Shown here: positions 18,643 to 28,200 of the stretch, one piece after another
Position numbering within the stretch: position 1 is the stretch's first letter
Layout: the number at the start of each line of letters is the position of its first letter
Assembly (NCBI RefSeq): GCF_003362725.1
Contig: NZ_QKTV01000006.1
Location: 124,001 to 188,000, forward strand
Direction: 5' to 3'
DNA from: Winogradskyella aurantiaca
GTDB taxonomy: Bacteria; Bacteroidota; Bacteroidia; Flavobacteriales; Flavobacteriaceae
DNA length: 64,000 nt
The notes under the pieces: generated by a model
Databases searched by the model: none
What the model saw: the letters and a program-made list of their open reading frames with translations, nothing else
Told to the model about the DNA's origin: nothing
Translations under genes and position numbers: made by a program

Positions 18643-20460
18643 TTATTGTTTAATAACTGGTGTATTTACCAAATATTTTCCTGTACTATCAAATAACCGC
18701 AGGTAGTACCAACCATTGCCAAAGACCTCCATATCAATGGTATAATTCTCTGTATCCAAGGATCCTTTAGTCACTTCCTGACCAAGTGCATTAAAAATCT
18801 TATAGGACACCTCCATACTTAGATTATCCACAACGATTAACTGGGATGTAGGATTTGGATAAAAGCGAATGGAGTTCTGGATGGGGTTCTTATCAACACT
18901 CAGATTTTGCTTGGTTATTGTAAGAACCTGGTTGACATTAACGTCTTTTACAATGGTTTCTGTTTGATCTGGCCAAAGCACCTTAATCTCAATGATGGCA
19001 TTGGCATCCCCCAACCCAAAATAGGCTTCTGCCGGTTCTTGGCCATACAAGCTGGTCCCTGCAGAAATCAAACGCATTTGAGTACTATTATCTGTGGTGA
19101 GCTTCACCACTGTACCAATTGCAAAATGATTAGCGTTTTCCTGACGCGGTTTAACCACAATATAATTACCGGGCTGCGAGGTTTCATTCAAGCTATTTTC
19201 ATATAACTGCAGCGCAGCGCTGGTACTGGAATTCTCTTTAAGGGTTTGCAACAGATCCAGATCTCCGTCTCTATCCATATCAAAGGCCATAAGACTAGTA
19301 GCATCCAGCTCATCGCTAAACTGACTGGTATTGGAGATATCTCCAAAAAGCCCATCACCAAGGTTCAGCCATAACCGTGATAGGTCTATTCCCCAGCCGT
19401 CTGGTGTCCACCCATTGGTAGTGACTAAATCTAACTGACCATCATTATTGGCATCAAAAAAGGTTGTACCCCAATCCCAACCACTGGCTCCTAACTGCAA
19501 ATCATTAGCCAATTCATCAAAAATTAAAACACCAGTTGAAGACCAAAGGTTCTTCAGGAGAATGTTGTGTCGAAGCTCTCCATTGTCTTCTCTTGAAATA
19601 TTGGTGGCGTACAGGTCAAAATCACCATCATTATCATAATCACCAATGGTAAGCCCCATTTCGTTAAAGGCTGAGTCTGATAAGCTAGACGCTGCAATAT
19701 CTGTAAAGGTACCGTCACCATTATTCAACCAAAATTCATTGGCCTCAAAATCCACGTTCATATAAATATCCTGAAAGCCATCCTCATTAAAATCGGCAAT
19801 CATGGGTTGCCATCGGTACTGAAAATCGGGCCCCAATAAGGATGAATCGCTTTTGTCCGTGAACCCTCCATTTGATGTATTTTCAAAGTAAGTCATGGGA
19901 CCACCCCATACAGAGATGATTAAATCTAAATAACCATCATTATTAAGATCACCAGCCGCCAAACCACCGGGGGCAATACTCAGATTGGTATCGTATTTAT
20001 CACCAAGTTCAAGGCCAATATCTTTGGATACCTCAGTAAACGAGCCATTATTGCGCTGCTCATAAAAACTTATGGTTATAGGGTCATCACAACCCTCCAG
20101 ATAGCAATCACTAAGACTAATTAAATCCAGATCTTCATCACCATCATAATCCAACCACAAGGCAACGCGCGTTCTTTTTGTAGAACTCAATCCTAATTGA
20201 TCTGCTACATCCGTAAAAAAACCCGCACCATCATTCTGGTACAATTTATCTGCAATGCCACCCTCAGTACACAAGAAAAAATCAAGATCACCGTCACCAT
20301 CATAATCAGCAATAGCAGCCCCATTACCATACAAATATGATATGGCTTCAACATCTGCAATACCTTTGGCTGAGCTCACTTCACTAAACACAGGCCATTG
20401 CGCCATGAGTATTTGGCTAAATACACAAAAAATCATAAGTAAATAACACCTCATAACCAT
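18643..20460 (-). CDS. secreted FG-GAP/VCBS repeat protein with UnbV (ASPIC) region and type IX sorting domain
   Basis: A 605-residue exported protein with a signal peptide (CYLLMIFCVFSQILMAQ). Residues about 25-420 carry at least seven DxDxDG-type calcium-binding FG-GAP repeats (for example IADYDGDGDLDFFL, AGDLNNDGYLDLII, IGDYDNDGDFDLYA), which should form a beta-propeller. The segment with QLYENSLNE and KLTTDNSTQMRLISAG, then VLWPDQTE, resembles the ASPIC/UnbV domain. The end (IRFYPNPTSQLIVVDN to the terminus) is a type A sorting domain of the type IX secretion system, so the protein should be exported to the surface or medium. Likely an adhesin or binding protein; no catalytic motif seen. 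Confidence 0.82.
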   Translation of the reverse strand: MVMRCYLLMIFCVFSQILMAQWPVFSEVSSAKGIADVEAISYLYGNGAAIADYDGDGDLDFFLCTEGGIADKLYQNDGAGFFTDVADQLGLSSTKRTRVALWLDYDGDEDLDLISLSDCYLEGCDDPITISFYEQRNNGSFTEVSKDIGLELGDKYDTNLSIAPGGLAAGDLNNDGYLDLIISVWGGPMTYFENTSNGGFTDKSDSSLLGPDFQYRWQPMIADFNEDGFQDIYMNVDFEANEFWLNNGDGTFTDIAASSLSDSAFNEMGLTIGDYDNDGDFDLYATNISREDNGELRHNILLKNLWSSTGVLIFDELANDLQLGASGWDWGTTFFDANNDGQLDLVTTNGWTPDGWGIDLSRLWLNLGDGLFGDISNTSQFSDELDATSLMAFDMDRDGDLDLLQTLKENSSTSAALQLYENSLNETSQPGNYIVVKPRQENANHFAIGTVVKLTTDNSTQMRLISAGTSLYGQEPAEAYFGLGDANAIIEIKVLWPDQTETIVKDVNVNQVLTITKQNLSVDKNPIQNSIRFYPNPTSQLIVVDNLSMEVSYKIFNALGQEVTKGSLDTENYTIDMEVFGNGWYYLRLFDSTGKYLVNTPVIKQ

Positions 20461-20664
20461 GTACCTTAGGTGGTTGAAGATACTACAAATCCATAAAAAC
20501 TATCAGAAGGACAAAAGGATCGTTTCAATCGCAACTATCAGCAGATGTCGTAGCTCTAAAGCTTTATAAACACCTGTTAATAATGACTTTATGATACATT
20601 TATTTTATTTATGATAAATATTTATAATATGTTCGTGTCTTTGCCCATTCAAAACCCCAAATTG
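20461..20664. other. noncoding AT-rich leader between FG-GAP gene and gene remnant
   Basis: No gene is visible. The part from 20580 to 20630 is very AT-rich with a TAAATATTTA palindrome and may hold the promoters of both divergent neighbours. TGTCTTTG just before 20645 resembles the flavobacterial -7 box with one mismatch. Confidence 0.4.
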
Positions 20665-20886
20665 ATGATACTAGAGCACTTTTTAACACAGCCCCAACTA
20701 TCGTATTTCGATAGCTACCTGGAAATTTTGTAAGAACTGTATTGCCAAGGAGACTATGAGGAAGTGGATAACTATCTTCAAACCTTGTCCAAAGCTGAAA
20801 AGAAAACCGCCTTTATTTTGTTAGAATACATCGACTCGAGCTATGAGATACAAAATCTAAGAGCTCGTGTTTTTGAAATGATTTAA
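20665..20886 (+). pseudogene. small gene interrupted by an in-frame TAA
   Basis: From ATG 20665 the frame reads 22 codons (MILEHFLTQPQLSYFDSYLEIL), then TAA at 20731-20733, then 50 further open codons in the same frame (ELYCQGDYEEVDNYLQTLS and so on, ending FEMI) to a TAA at 20884-20886. Both halves have normal protein-like composition and helix-forming character, so this is best read as one gene of about 73 residues broken by a nonsense mutation (for example CAA to TAA) or a base-call error. An in-frame ATG at 20629 would add 12 residues. No family recognised. The last part has no good internal start. Confidence 0.5.
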
Positions 20887-20941
20887 AGGGCTGTATAGCT
20901 TATTCTTGGACCCGCAACAAGTAAGGTGTAGAGTTCTGCAT

Positions 20942-21142
20942 TTACGAATTGGATGGACCGTAGAGACGTTTTCCTAATACCCAAGAAACACAACCAAAGA
21001 GTAGGAATAAAATGATCAAGCCAGTAAGGTATCCCATGCCATACTCGGTCAAACGTTGGAAATCAAAAATTAGAATTGAAGCAATTCTAAAGAACAGGAT
21101 CACGGCAAGAATGGCCAATATCCAAAAGAGTAATTTCTTCAT
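20942..21142 (-). CDS. small two-helix membrane protein
   Basis: About 66 residues from ATG 21142 (MKKLLFWILAILAVILFFRI), with a second hydrophobic segment (YLTGLIILFLLFGCVSWVLG). An in-frame ATG also exists at 21184, but a factor-independent terminator stem (21155-21178) lies between the two ATGs, so the shorter form is favoured. No family recognised; the layout resembles small phage-shock or DUF-type inner membrane proteins. Confidence 0.55.
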   Translation of the reverse strand: MKKLLFWILAILAVILFFRIASILIFDFQRLTEYGMGYLTGLIILFLLFGCVSWVLGKRLYGPSNS

Positions 21143-21146
21143 GTTG

Positions 21147-21178
21147 AAAAAATAACCGCAGGCCCGAAGAACTGCGGT
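21147..21178 (-). terminator. rho-independent terminator after the Bor-like lipoprotein gene
   Basis: On the minus strand ACCGCAG (plus 21172-21178) pairs with CTGCGGT (plus 21155-21161) across a ten-base loop and is followed by a T-rich run (plus 21147-21154). It ends the transcript of the lipoprotein gene whose stop is at 21188. Confidence 0.7.
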
Positions 21179-21187
21179 CTTCATAAA

Positions 21188-21484
21188 TTAATACTTGACA
21201 GTTGTTACTGTTGGGGTATAAATCCCAAATGTGATAGCAGCTATTAACCCGTTAACAAAAGAATGCTTGGTCGTAACTTCGTAGTTCTGTGCTCCATTAG
21301 CCATTTTCTGACTATCAGATACATCTACAGGAGCCAATCCAAAAACAACATAGTGATTCCACTCTGTAACTTCTTTATTGCCTTGAGCCCCTTCCCCTAC
21401 AACATCAGTGTACACATAACAAGATGTCAATAAAGAGGCGCTAAGAACAGTACAGCTTAGTAGTTTAATACTTCTTTTAATCAT
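21188..21484 (-). CDS. Bor family lipoprotein
   Basis: The 98-residue product has a lipoprotein signal (MIKRSIKLLSCTVLSASLLTSC, lipid-modified Cys22). The mature part has the Bor/Iss layout: WNHYVVFGLAPVDVSD in the middle, then an SFVNGLIAAITFGIYTPT ending that matches the FVNGLLGFITLGIYTP end of phage lambda Bor. Bor/Iss proteins are outer membrane lipoproteins linked to serum survival in enterobacteria; in marine Bacteroidota the role is unknown. The frame runs on to a TTG at 21499, but ATG 21484 gives a correct signal peptide. It is followed by its own terminator. Confidence 0.75.
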   Translation of the reverse strand: MIKRSIKLLSCTVLSASLLTSCYVYTDVVGEGAQGNKEVTEWNHYVVFGLAPVDVSDSQKMANGAQNYEVTTKHSFVNGLIAAITFGIYTPTVTTVKY

Positions 21485-21656
21485 ATCAATAAATAACAAT
21501 TAACCCCTACTCATAAGGCTTTTCGGGATCCGCCCCGTTTAAATGGTCTCTGGCATCCATGATAGACTTTGGTTAAAAACCAAGCTCTAAATATAGGCAG
21601 CCGGCACGCATCCTCCTAGAATAAAGTGAAGTAATTTAAAGAAGCTGATACAAACA

Positions 21657-21689
21657 AAAAAGCAAGCTTTATGTTTTAGCTTGCTTTTT
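21657..21689 (-). terminator. rho-independent terminator after tRNA-Leu
   Basis: A perfect 12-bp stem, AAAAAGCAAGCT (21657-21668) with AGCTTGCTTTTT (21678-21689), and a nine-base loop. On the minus strand it lies directly downstream of the tRNA and ends in a T run. Confidence 0.88.
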
Positions 21690-21699
21690 GATTTATTCG

Positions 21700-21781
21700 T
21701 ACTCAAGGTGGGAATCGAACCCACACTCCCGAAAGAACTGGATTTTGAATCCAGCGCGTCTACCAATTCCGCCACTTGAGC
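21700..21781 (-). tRNA. tRNA-Leu (anticodon CAA)
   Basis: The minus strand begins GCTCAAG, which pairs with CTTGAGT at the 3' end (one G-U pair), with A as discriminator at 21700. D-arm GGTAGACGC, anticodon stem CTGGA/TCCAG around TTCAAAA giving anticodon CAA, an extended variable arm and the T-loop GGTTCGAATCC are all visible. The long variable arm confirms a class II tRNA. CCA is not encoded. Confidence 0.95.
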
Positions 21782-21866
21782 AAAACGGACTGCAAAAATA
21801 AAAAATAAATCTCCCTGAACAACTAAAAATACTAGGTTTTATGCTTTTTAGGCTCAAATAAATTAC

Positions 21867-21874
21867 TAAATTTG
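21867..21874 (+). promoter_or_regulatory. candidate -7 promoter box (TAAATTTG) for prs
   Basis: Matches the flavobacterial -7 consensus TAnnTTTG exactly, 50 bases before the prs ATG. No TTG is seen at the expected -33 distance. Confidence 0.4.
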
Positions 21875-21923
21875 CACCGCGTTTTACAAAAGCGCATCAA
21901 GAATTTTAAAAGACTGATTTCAA

Positions 21924-22865
21924 ATGTCCTACGAACCGGCCGAAGCTAAAATATTTACCTGCTCACAGAGTAGAGAACTTGCAGAAGAAATTGCTGAACA
22001 ATTTGGCGTTAAGCTTGGTAATGTCATCACTTCAACCTATAGTGATGGTGAATTTCAACCGTCCTATGAAGAGTCGATTCGTGGAAGACGCATTTTTATC
22101 ATTGGATCAACACACCCTAGTTCAGAAAATCTGATGGAGATGCTTTTAATGCTTGATGCTGCTAAGCGTGCGTCGGCTAGACACATCACCGCGGTTATGC
22201 CTTACTATGGGTGGGCAAGACAAGACCGTAAGGACAAGCCAAGAGTCCCAATTGCAGCCAAACTTATTGCCAAAATGTTGGAAGCTGCTGGGGCAACACG
22301 AATCATTACCATGGACTTGCATGCCGATCAAATTCAAGGCTTTTTCGAAAAGCCAGTTGATCACTTGTTTGCATCTACCATCTTCTTCCCGTATTTGAAG
22401 AATTTGAATTTAGATCATTTGACCATAGCCTCACCTGATATGGGTGGCTCTAAACGCGCCTACACCTACTCAAAGGCACTCGAAAGTGATGTGGTTATCT
22501 GTTACAAGCAACGTGCCAAGGCTAATGTTATTTCCCACATGGAATTAATTGGGGATGTTACCGGTAAGAATGTAGTATTAGTGGATGATATGGTAGATAC
22601 AGCAGGTACATTAACCAAGGCCGCTGACCTTATGATGGAACGCGGTGCTTTGAGTGTAAGAGCCATTTGTACGCACGCCATCTTATCAGGTAATGCTTAT
22701 GAAAAATTAAGTGATTCTAAACTTGAAGAATTAATAGTCACCAACTCAATCCCCCTTAAACAAAGTCATCCAAAAATTAAGGTTTTGAGTTGTGCTGAAC
22801 TTTTTGCTGATGTTATGAATAAAGTTCATAGTAATGAGTCAATAAGTTCACGATTTATAATGTAA
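21924..22865 (+). CDS. prs: ribose-phosphate pyrophosphokinase (PRPP synthetase)
   Basis: The 313-residue enzyme makes PRPP from ribose 5-phosphate and ATP for nucleotide, His and Trp synthesis. Visible motifs include the N-terminal SRELAEEIAEQFGVKLG, YSDGEFQPSYEESIRG, the ATP/metal region with DLHADQIQGFF, and the PRPP-binding loop VLVDDMVDTAGT. Length is typical. ATG 21924 gives the expected start. The rplY gene follows after 23 bases on the same strand. Confidence 0.96.
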   Translation: MSYEPAEAKIFTCSQSRELAEEIAEQFGVKLGNVITSTYSDGEFQPSYEESIRGRRIFIIGSTHPSSENLMEMLLMLDAAKRASARHITAVMPYYGWARQDRKDKPRVPIAAKLIAKMLEAAGATRIITMDLHADQIQGFFEKPVDHLFASTIFFPYLKNLNLDHLTIASPDMGGSKRAYTYSKALESDVVICYKQRAKANVISHMELIGDVTGKNVVLVDDMVDTAGTLTKAADLMMERGALSVRAICTHAILSGNAYEKLSDSKLEELIVTNSIPLKQSHPKIKVLSCAELFADVMNKVHSNESISSRFIM

Positions 22866-22888
22866 ATAATTAAACACAAATAATAAAA

Positions 22889-23533
22889 ATGAAATCAATT
22901 ACAATTAATGGATCTCAAAGAGAAAGCGTGGGCAAGAAGTCAACAAAAGCCTTACGTAATGCTGGTCAGGTTCCTTGCGTATTATACGGGGGTGAACAGC
23001 CATTACATTTCTCTGCACCAGAATTGGCTTTTTCAAAACTTGTATACACACCAGATGCGCATACAGTTGTAATTGCCTTAGACAATGGAACTTCTATCAA
23101 CGCTATTATGCAAGATATCCAGTTCCACCCAGTAACAGACAAAATCCTTCACGTCGATTTTTATCAAATTTATGATGATAAGGAAATCACCATGAACATT
23201 CCTGTTCACGTAATCGGTACCTCAAAAGGTGTTTTAAACGGTGGTGTTTTAAGACGTAACTTAAGAAAATTACGTGTTAAGGCCATTCCTGCTAACTTAC
23301 CAGACTTTATAGAGGCAGATATTACTCCTCTAAAAATTGGAGGGAAGTTGTATGTAACTGCTCTTGAGAATGACGATTACACATTACTTCACCCAGACAA
23401 CACCGTGGTATGTCAAGTAAGACGCTCTAGAGCGGCTATGGACGTTTCAGATGAAGACGAGGATGAAGATGATGATGCAGCTGAAGGAGGAGAAGCTCCT
23501 TCAGAAGCAGCAGCGGAAGCGTCTCAGGAATAA
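22889..23533 (+). CDS. rplY: 50S ribosomal protein L25/general stress protein Ctc
   Basis: The 214-residue protein is the long (Ctc/TL5) form of bL25, which binds 5S rRNA. The N-terminal L25 domain ([20 protein letters not shown] ... [15 protein letters not shown]) is followed by the C-terminal beta domain ([20 protein letters not shown]) and an acidic low-complexity tail of Asp, Glu and Ala. It is 23 bases after prs, as is common in bacteria, and is followed by a terminator before pth. Confidence 0.95.
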   Translation: MKSITINGSQRESVGKKSTKALRNAGQVPCVLYGGEQPLHFSAPELAFSKLVYTPDAHTVVIALDNGTSINAIMQDIQFHPVTDKILHVDFYQIYDDKEITMNIPVHVIGTSKGVLNGGVLRRNLRKLRVKAIPANLPDFIEADITPLKIGGKLYVTALENDDYTLLHPDNTVVCQVRRSRAAMDVSDEDEDEDDDAAEGGEAPSEAAAEASQE

Positions 23534-23557
23534 GAAATTAATTCTCGAAATAATAGG

Positions 23558-23597
23558 GCATCTTTAATTCTTTGAGTTAAAGATGCTTTTTTATTTT
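23558..23597 (+). terminator. rho-independent terminator after rplY
   Basis: GCATCTTTAA (23558-23567) pairs with TTAAAGATGC (23577-23586), followed by TTTTTTATTTTT. Confidence 0.9.
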
Positions 23598-23669
23598 TAT
23601 CAAAATTATTTGATGCTTGGATTTGTTAAACATCTATTTGGACTTAAACAGAAGGAGGAGCTTGACTAC

Positions 23670-24236
23670 ATGAAAAAATTTCTCATCGTAGGTCTTGGCA
23701 ATATTGGACCTGAATATGTAGATACGCGGCATAATATTGGTTTTAAAATTTTAGATCATTTAATAATTAAAGAGGACCTAAAATTTGAGACTGTTAAACT
23801 TGGTGATAGATGTGAGTACAAGCTTAAGGGTAGAACCTTTGTTCTTATAAAGCCCAGTACTTATATGAACTTAAGTGGTAAATCTGTAAAATACTGGATG
23901 ACTAAAGAAAAGGTCCCATTAGAAAATTTGTTAGTGGTAACCGATGATTTAAACCTGCCTTTTGGATCTATACGACTAAAAACTAAAGGAAGTGATGGTG
24001 GTCATAATGGCTTAAAAGATATTCAGCAGCAATTAGGTACGACCAAGTATTCAAGATTCAGGTTCGGGATTAGCAACAGTTTTTCCAAGGGCAAGCAGGT
24101 GGATTATGTGCTAGGAAAATGGGGAGAAGAAGAACTCAAATTAATGCCAGAACGACTGGACAAATCAATAGACCTCATTAAATCGTTTGGTCTGGCAGGC
24201 TCTTCAATAACAATGAATACATTTAACGGTAAATAA
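23670..24236 (+). CDS. pth: peptidyl-tRNA hydrolase
   Basis: The enzyme recycles peptidyl-tRNA released by stalled ribosomes. Family marks are LIVGLGNIGPEYVDTRHNIG with the catalytic His in TRHN, KPSTYMNLSGK, VTDDLNLPFG and GSDGGHNGLKDI. From ATG 23670 the protein has 188 residues, normal for Pth, and AAGGAGG sits 12-18 bases upstream. An in-frame ATG at 23613 would add 19 residues (MLGFVKHLFGLKQKEELDY); the AAGGAGG would then simply encode Lys-Glu-Glu. A still earlier ATG at 23583 lies inside the rplY terminator and is unlikely. Confidence 0.92.
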   Translation: MKKFLIVGLGNIGPEYVDTRHNIGFKILDHLIIKEDLKFETVKLGDRCEYKLKGRTFVLIKPSTYMNLSGKSVKYWMTKEKVPLENLLVVTDDLNLPFGSIRLKTKGSDGGHNGLKDIQQQLGTTKYSRFRFGISNSFSKGKQVDYVLGKWGEEELKLMPERLDKSIDLIKSFGLAGSSITMNTFNGK

Positions 24237-24264
24237 AAAAGGCACCTGGATTAGGTGCCTTTTT
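24235..24264. terminator. bidirectional rho-independent terminator
   Basis: AGGCACCT (24240-24247) pairs with AGGTGCCT (24253-24260), with A runs on the left and T runs on the right. It serves the convergent pth and PorP/SprF genes. Confidence 0.92.
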
Positions 24265-24284
24265 ATATTCATCAACTCAGTACT

Positions 24285-25220
24285 TTACTCCTCAGTTGAG
24301 GCATCATTGTCTGACATTGTCTTGTTTCTATTAGCAAAGGTAAAACGTAAAACTACCTCATGCGTTCCGTTATTAAGACTAGATAACTCAGTTGCCGTTA
24401 CAGCCTCATAAGCATAGCCTAAATCAAACCAGTCTGCTAAATTAAGCATCATTACACCAGACACAGCACCTTCGGTTCGGTACATCACACCAAGTTCATA
24501 ACGCTCATAAAGTCTAATTGCAGCAGTAATATCCACTCCTAAGGGAGCATCAGTTACATATCTAAACATTGCTGATGGTCTTAACTCAACCGTAGGGCTT
24601 AAGTCAAAATCATACCCCCCAGACAAATAAATATGTGGTGCATTGGTATTCTCAGTACGCACTCCTTCGGATTCGTCTAAACGTTTGTGGGTGATTAGAA
24701 CAGGTGCACCAAAAGACACGAAATACTTATCATGCTTAAGGTAAGCTCCAAATCCAACGTTTGGTCTAAAGCTGGTATCCACCTGACCCAAAATAGGATC
24801 ATCTTGAATTCCTATATAGGTAATGCGGCTAGTATCCAGATTATAAGTACTTCCACCAGCCTTTAAACCTAGAAACAGATTCAAAGATTCATTTAATTGA
24901 AGTCTATATGAAAAGTCAACATTTAAACTGGTTGAGCTTTCTATAAACACCTTATCTCGTACAACTGTTATTCCTAAACCAATATTATCATTGATAGGAG
25001 CTGCCAGGAAGAAACTCTGAGTTTCAGGAGCATCTGGTACATTTATCCATTGACTTCTAAAATTAGAAGTAAATGCTGTCCTGCCATCGGCCCCGGCGTA
25101 AGCCGGGTTGATGACATTCATTGTATAGTTATATAAAGAGTAATTGGCTTGTTGTTGAGCATATAGAGTCCCAACTAATAAAAACGCAACTATTCTTAAT
25201 GTGTTTTTTAAATAATTCAT
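24285..25220 (-). CDS. PorP/SprF family type IX secretion-associated outer membrane protein
   Basis: A 311-residue beta-barrel-like protein with a signal peptide (LRIVAFLLVGTLYAQ). It opens with the family hallmark QQANYSLYNYTMNVINPAYAG and continues with alternating amphipathic strands to VVLRFTF. PorP/SprF proteins work with type B sorting domains to retain or route cargo of the type IX secretion system. Its gene starts 25-34 bases after the end of the giant metalloprotease gene, which carries exactly such a domain, so the two form a cargo-partner pair. Two ATGs (25229 and 25220) precede the signal peptide; the second is favoured. Confidence 0.9.
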   Translation of the reverse strand: MNYLKNTLRIVAFLLVGTLYAQQQANYSLYNYTMNVINPAYAGADGRTAFTSNFRSQWINVPDAPETQSFFLAAPINDNIGLGITVVRDKVFIESSTSLNVDFSYRLQLNESLNLFLGLKAGGSTYNLDTSRITYIGIQDDPILGQVDTSFRPNVGFGAYLKHDKYFVSFGAPVLITHKRLDESEGVRTENTNAPHIYLSGGYDFDLSPTVELRPSAMFRYVTDAPLGVDITAAIRLYERYELGVMYRTEGAVSGVMMLNLADWFDLGYAYEAVTATELSSLNNGTHEVVLRFTFANRNKTMSDNDASTEE

Positions 25221-25253
25221 TTTGTACATTTTTAACTTGTTATCTATATGCTA

Positions 25254-28200
25254 TTATTTCGCTATGTATACCCATCCTGTAATGATTACAGAACCGTCAC
25301 CATTTTGATCTACTCTGTAGAAATAAGAACCTGTTGGTAAGGCATTATTTCCATCTTTAGATGATCCGTTCCAATCATCGTTGTAGCCACCAGTAGAGCT
25401 GTAAACTTCAGCACCCCATCTGTTGTAAACTTTAATAGCTGCATTAGGGAACCTGTTGCTTCCTATAATAATCCAGGTATCATTAATGCCATCCCCATTT
25501 GGTGTTAGCACCTCGTTAGGGAACATATCGTCACAAGCATTTCCTATGCCATCGTTATCAGCATCCAGCTGTAACGGGTTAGGCTCAAATTGACAGTTAT
25601 CATCTTCGTCTAAAATGCCGTCGTTATCATCATCATCGTCACAAAGATCACCAAGTCCATCGCCGTCATTATCGGCTTGATCTGCATTTGGAATCGTTGG
25701 ACAATTATCATTAACATCTAAGACACCATCACCATCATCATCCTCATCACATAAGTCACCTTGACCATCACCATCTAAATCACTCTGATCAGGGTTTTCT
25801 ACAAAGACACAATTATCTTCTGCATTGAGGATACCATCCAGATCGTAGTCAAACGGATCTCTTGTTCCACATACTTCAAGTGTAAACTGATTAATGGTTC
25901 CGCCATCACCTCCGGCTCCGTCAATAACACCTAGTAACCAGGTACCTTGAGACAATTGTCCGTTAAATGTAGACAATGGCTCTTCTGGAGTAAAGGTGCC
26001 CGTAAATGGTGGTGCACCTGAGGATATTGTCTGCTCAGCGTCATCATCAAATACGGTTTGCGTATAATTGTCGCCACTACCACCATTGGCAATAGATAAC
26101 TCAATAAATTCGAGCTGTGGGTTCACAAGGAATATTTGTAAGTCACTGGCCCAAGTATGGTCAATATCAATAGTTACATTAATATCTGAAATATAAATGT
26201 TCTCTGTCACTTCCACAGTGGCTTCATAGACCGCAAAGGACTCGTCTGGACTAATACTTATTGGTAAGTTATTAGATTCATAGATTCCACATTCAACATC
26301 ACAAACATCACCTATGCCGTCACCGTCGATGTCTTCCTGGCCAGGATTGGCATTTTCCGGACAGTTATCATCGTCATTGGCAACTCCATCACCATCGATA
26401 TCATCGTCACACACATCTCCTATGCCATCTCCATCTAAATCTGCCTGATCTGTATTGGCTGTTTCTGGACAGTTGTCAATTCCGTCTGGAACTCCATCCG
26501 CATCAAAATCATCTTGCTCGAATCCACAGATTTCTATAGACCAGCTATTGATGGCCCCTGTATCAAATCCAGTATCATCTGAAACAGTTAGTGTCCATAC
26601 ACCACCAGAATTCTGTCCAACAAAGGCACTTAAAGATTCTTCTGGGGCGAAGGTGCCCGTAAATGGTGGGAACCCATCAACAATAGAATCCTCAGCATCA
26701 TCATTAAAAGTAGTACCAGTATAGTTATCACCACTACCGCCATTTTTGGCTGATAAGATGACACTTGTTCCGTCAGGTCCAGTAAGCACCAACGTAAGAT
26801 CTTCAACCCAGGTATGAGTAATATTAACAGTGACACTGACTTCCGTAATATCAAAAGCAGATCCAAAGGCTATCTCTGAACTCACTCCATTATCATCATC
26901 ATCAGGGATTGGTAAATCCACAGCACCCGAATCGGCAACGTCACATAAAATATCACAAAGATCTCCAATACCATCACCATCCACGTCCGATTGATCTGGG
27001 TTAGCAGTCTCTGGACAGTTGTCATCGGCATTAAGTACCCCGTCACCATCTATATCATCATCACATACATCACCTGTACCGTCACCGTCTATATCAGACT
27101 GGTCATTGTTAGCAATATCAGGACAATTATCAACATCATCGGCTATTCCATCGGAATCAGCATCTGGAATCAATACACCACAAACCTCAACGGACCAGCT
27201 TTCAATAGTTCCTGCATCTTGAGAAAAAGCATCTGACACTTTTAGTTCCCATGTTCCAAATCCTCCTTCACCAATTAGCACCGATAAATCATCAATTGGT
27301 GCAAAGGTTCCTGTAAAAGGTGCCGATGCATCTGTAATTGGTGTACTCGCATCACTATCAAATACGGTGTTCGTATAATTATCATCAGATCCACCAAGCG
27401 CTGTAGACAACGTTAATTCTGTTCCTTCCGGACTCGTTAACACTAAGGTCAAATCAGACACCCAGGAATGGGTAATGTTCACTGTAACGTTCACATCTGT
27501 AATCGTCACCGCTTGAGTTACTTCTATTTCTGAAATTGCTGGTGGGCCATCTTGCGGTCCAAATACTCCAGACCCATCAGGAATCGCTACTGGGGTATCC
27601 GCTGCACTCTCATTGACACAAGCATTCTCACCGGTAGTAAAGCTAGCAACGGTATAGTCTCCAGATCCACAGTCATTAACTCCGCGCACTCTCCAGAAAT
27701 ATTGGGTTAAACTCTCAAGATCACCTGGTGTAAATACCGGCTCATTAACAGCCCCACCATCAATTATATTGGTAAACCCAGCATCAGTAGCAATATCAAT
27801 TTCGTAAGCTGTAGCATTTGGATCAGCAGACCACTCAATATCACCTAATACTGCCTCATCTGTTCCATCGGCTGGATAGACAGCCATTAGTGTTTCAAAA
27901 ACATCGTTGTACAAATTATAGGTAACCGTTCCAGGCACTTCCACATCACCGGCAACGCCTAAAATATCGATATCATAAGTTCCTATTGGGCTTGCCCCAA
28001 TTCCTGATATGGTTAGGGTCACTTCCGTACCGTCGCCAGAGGCATCCGCTGGACTAAAGGTAGCCGTAGCCCCATCAGGCAGTCCATCAGCAGAGAATAT
28101 AACTGTGTCTTCAAAAGATTCATCAGAGATTACAAGATTAAAGGTAAAAACCGCATCATCTGGAGAACAGATATCTATTTCTGTTTCTGCAAAATCCATC

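Noticed and set aside
21587-21775. 62-residue minus-strand frame beginning MAELVDALDSK
   Set aside because: It is the well-known false frame through a tRNA-Leu gene; the tRNA and its terminator explain it fully.
25560-27200. Regularly spaced repeats resembling a tandem array
   Set aside because: They are coding repeats for TSP3 and P-domains of variable sequence and length, not a CRISPR or noncoding satellite.
26455-27236. Several plus-strand frames antisense to the metalloprotease
   Set aside because: They arise from the repetitive Asp/Pro/Ser-rich codons of the TSP3 and P-domain repeats on the other strand.
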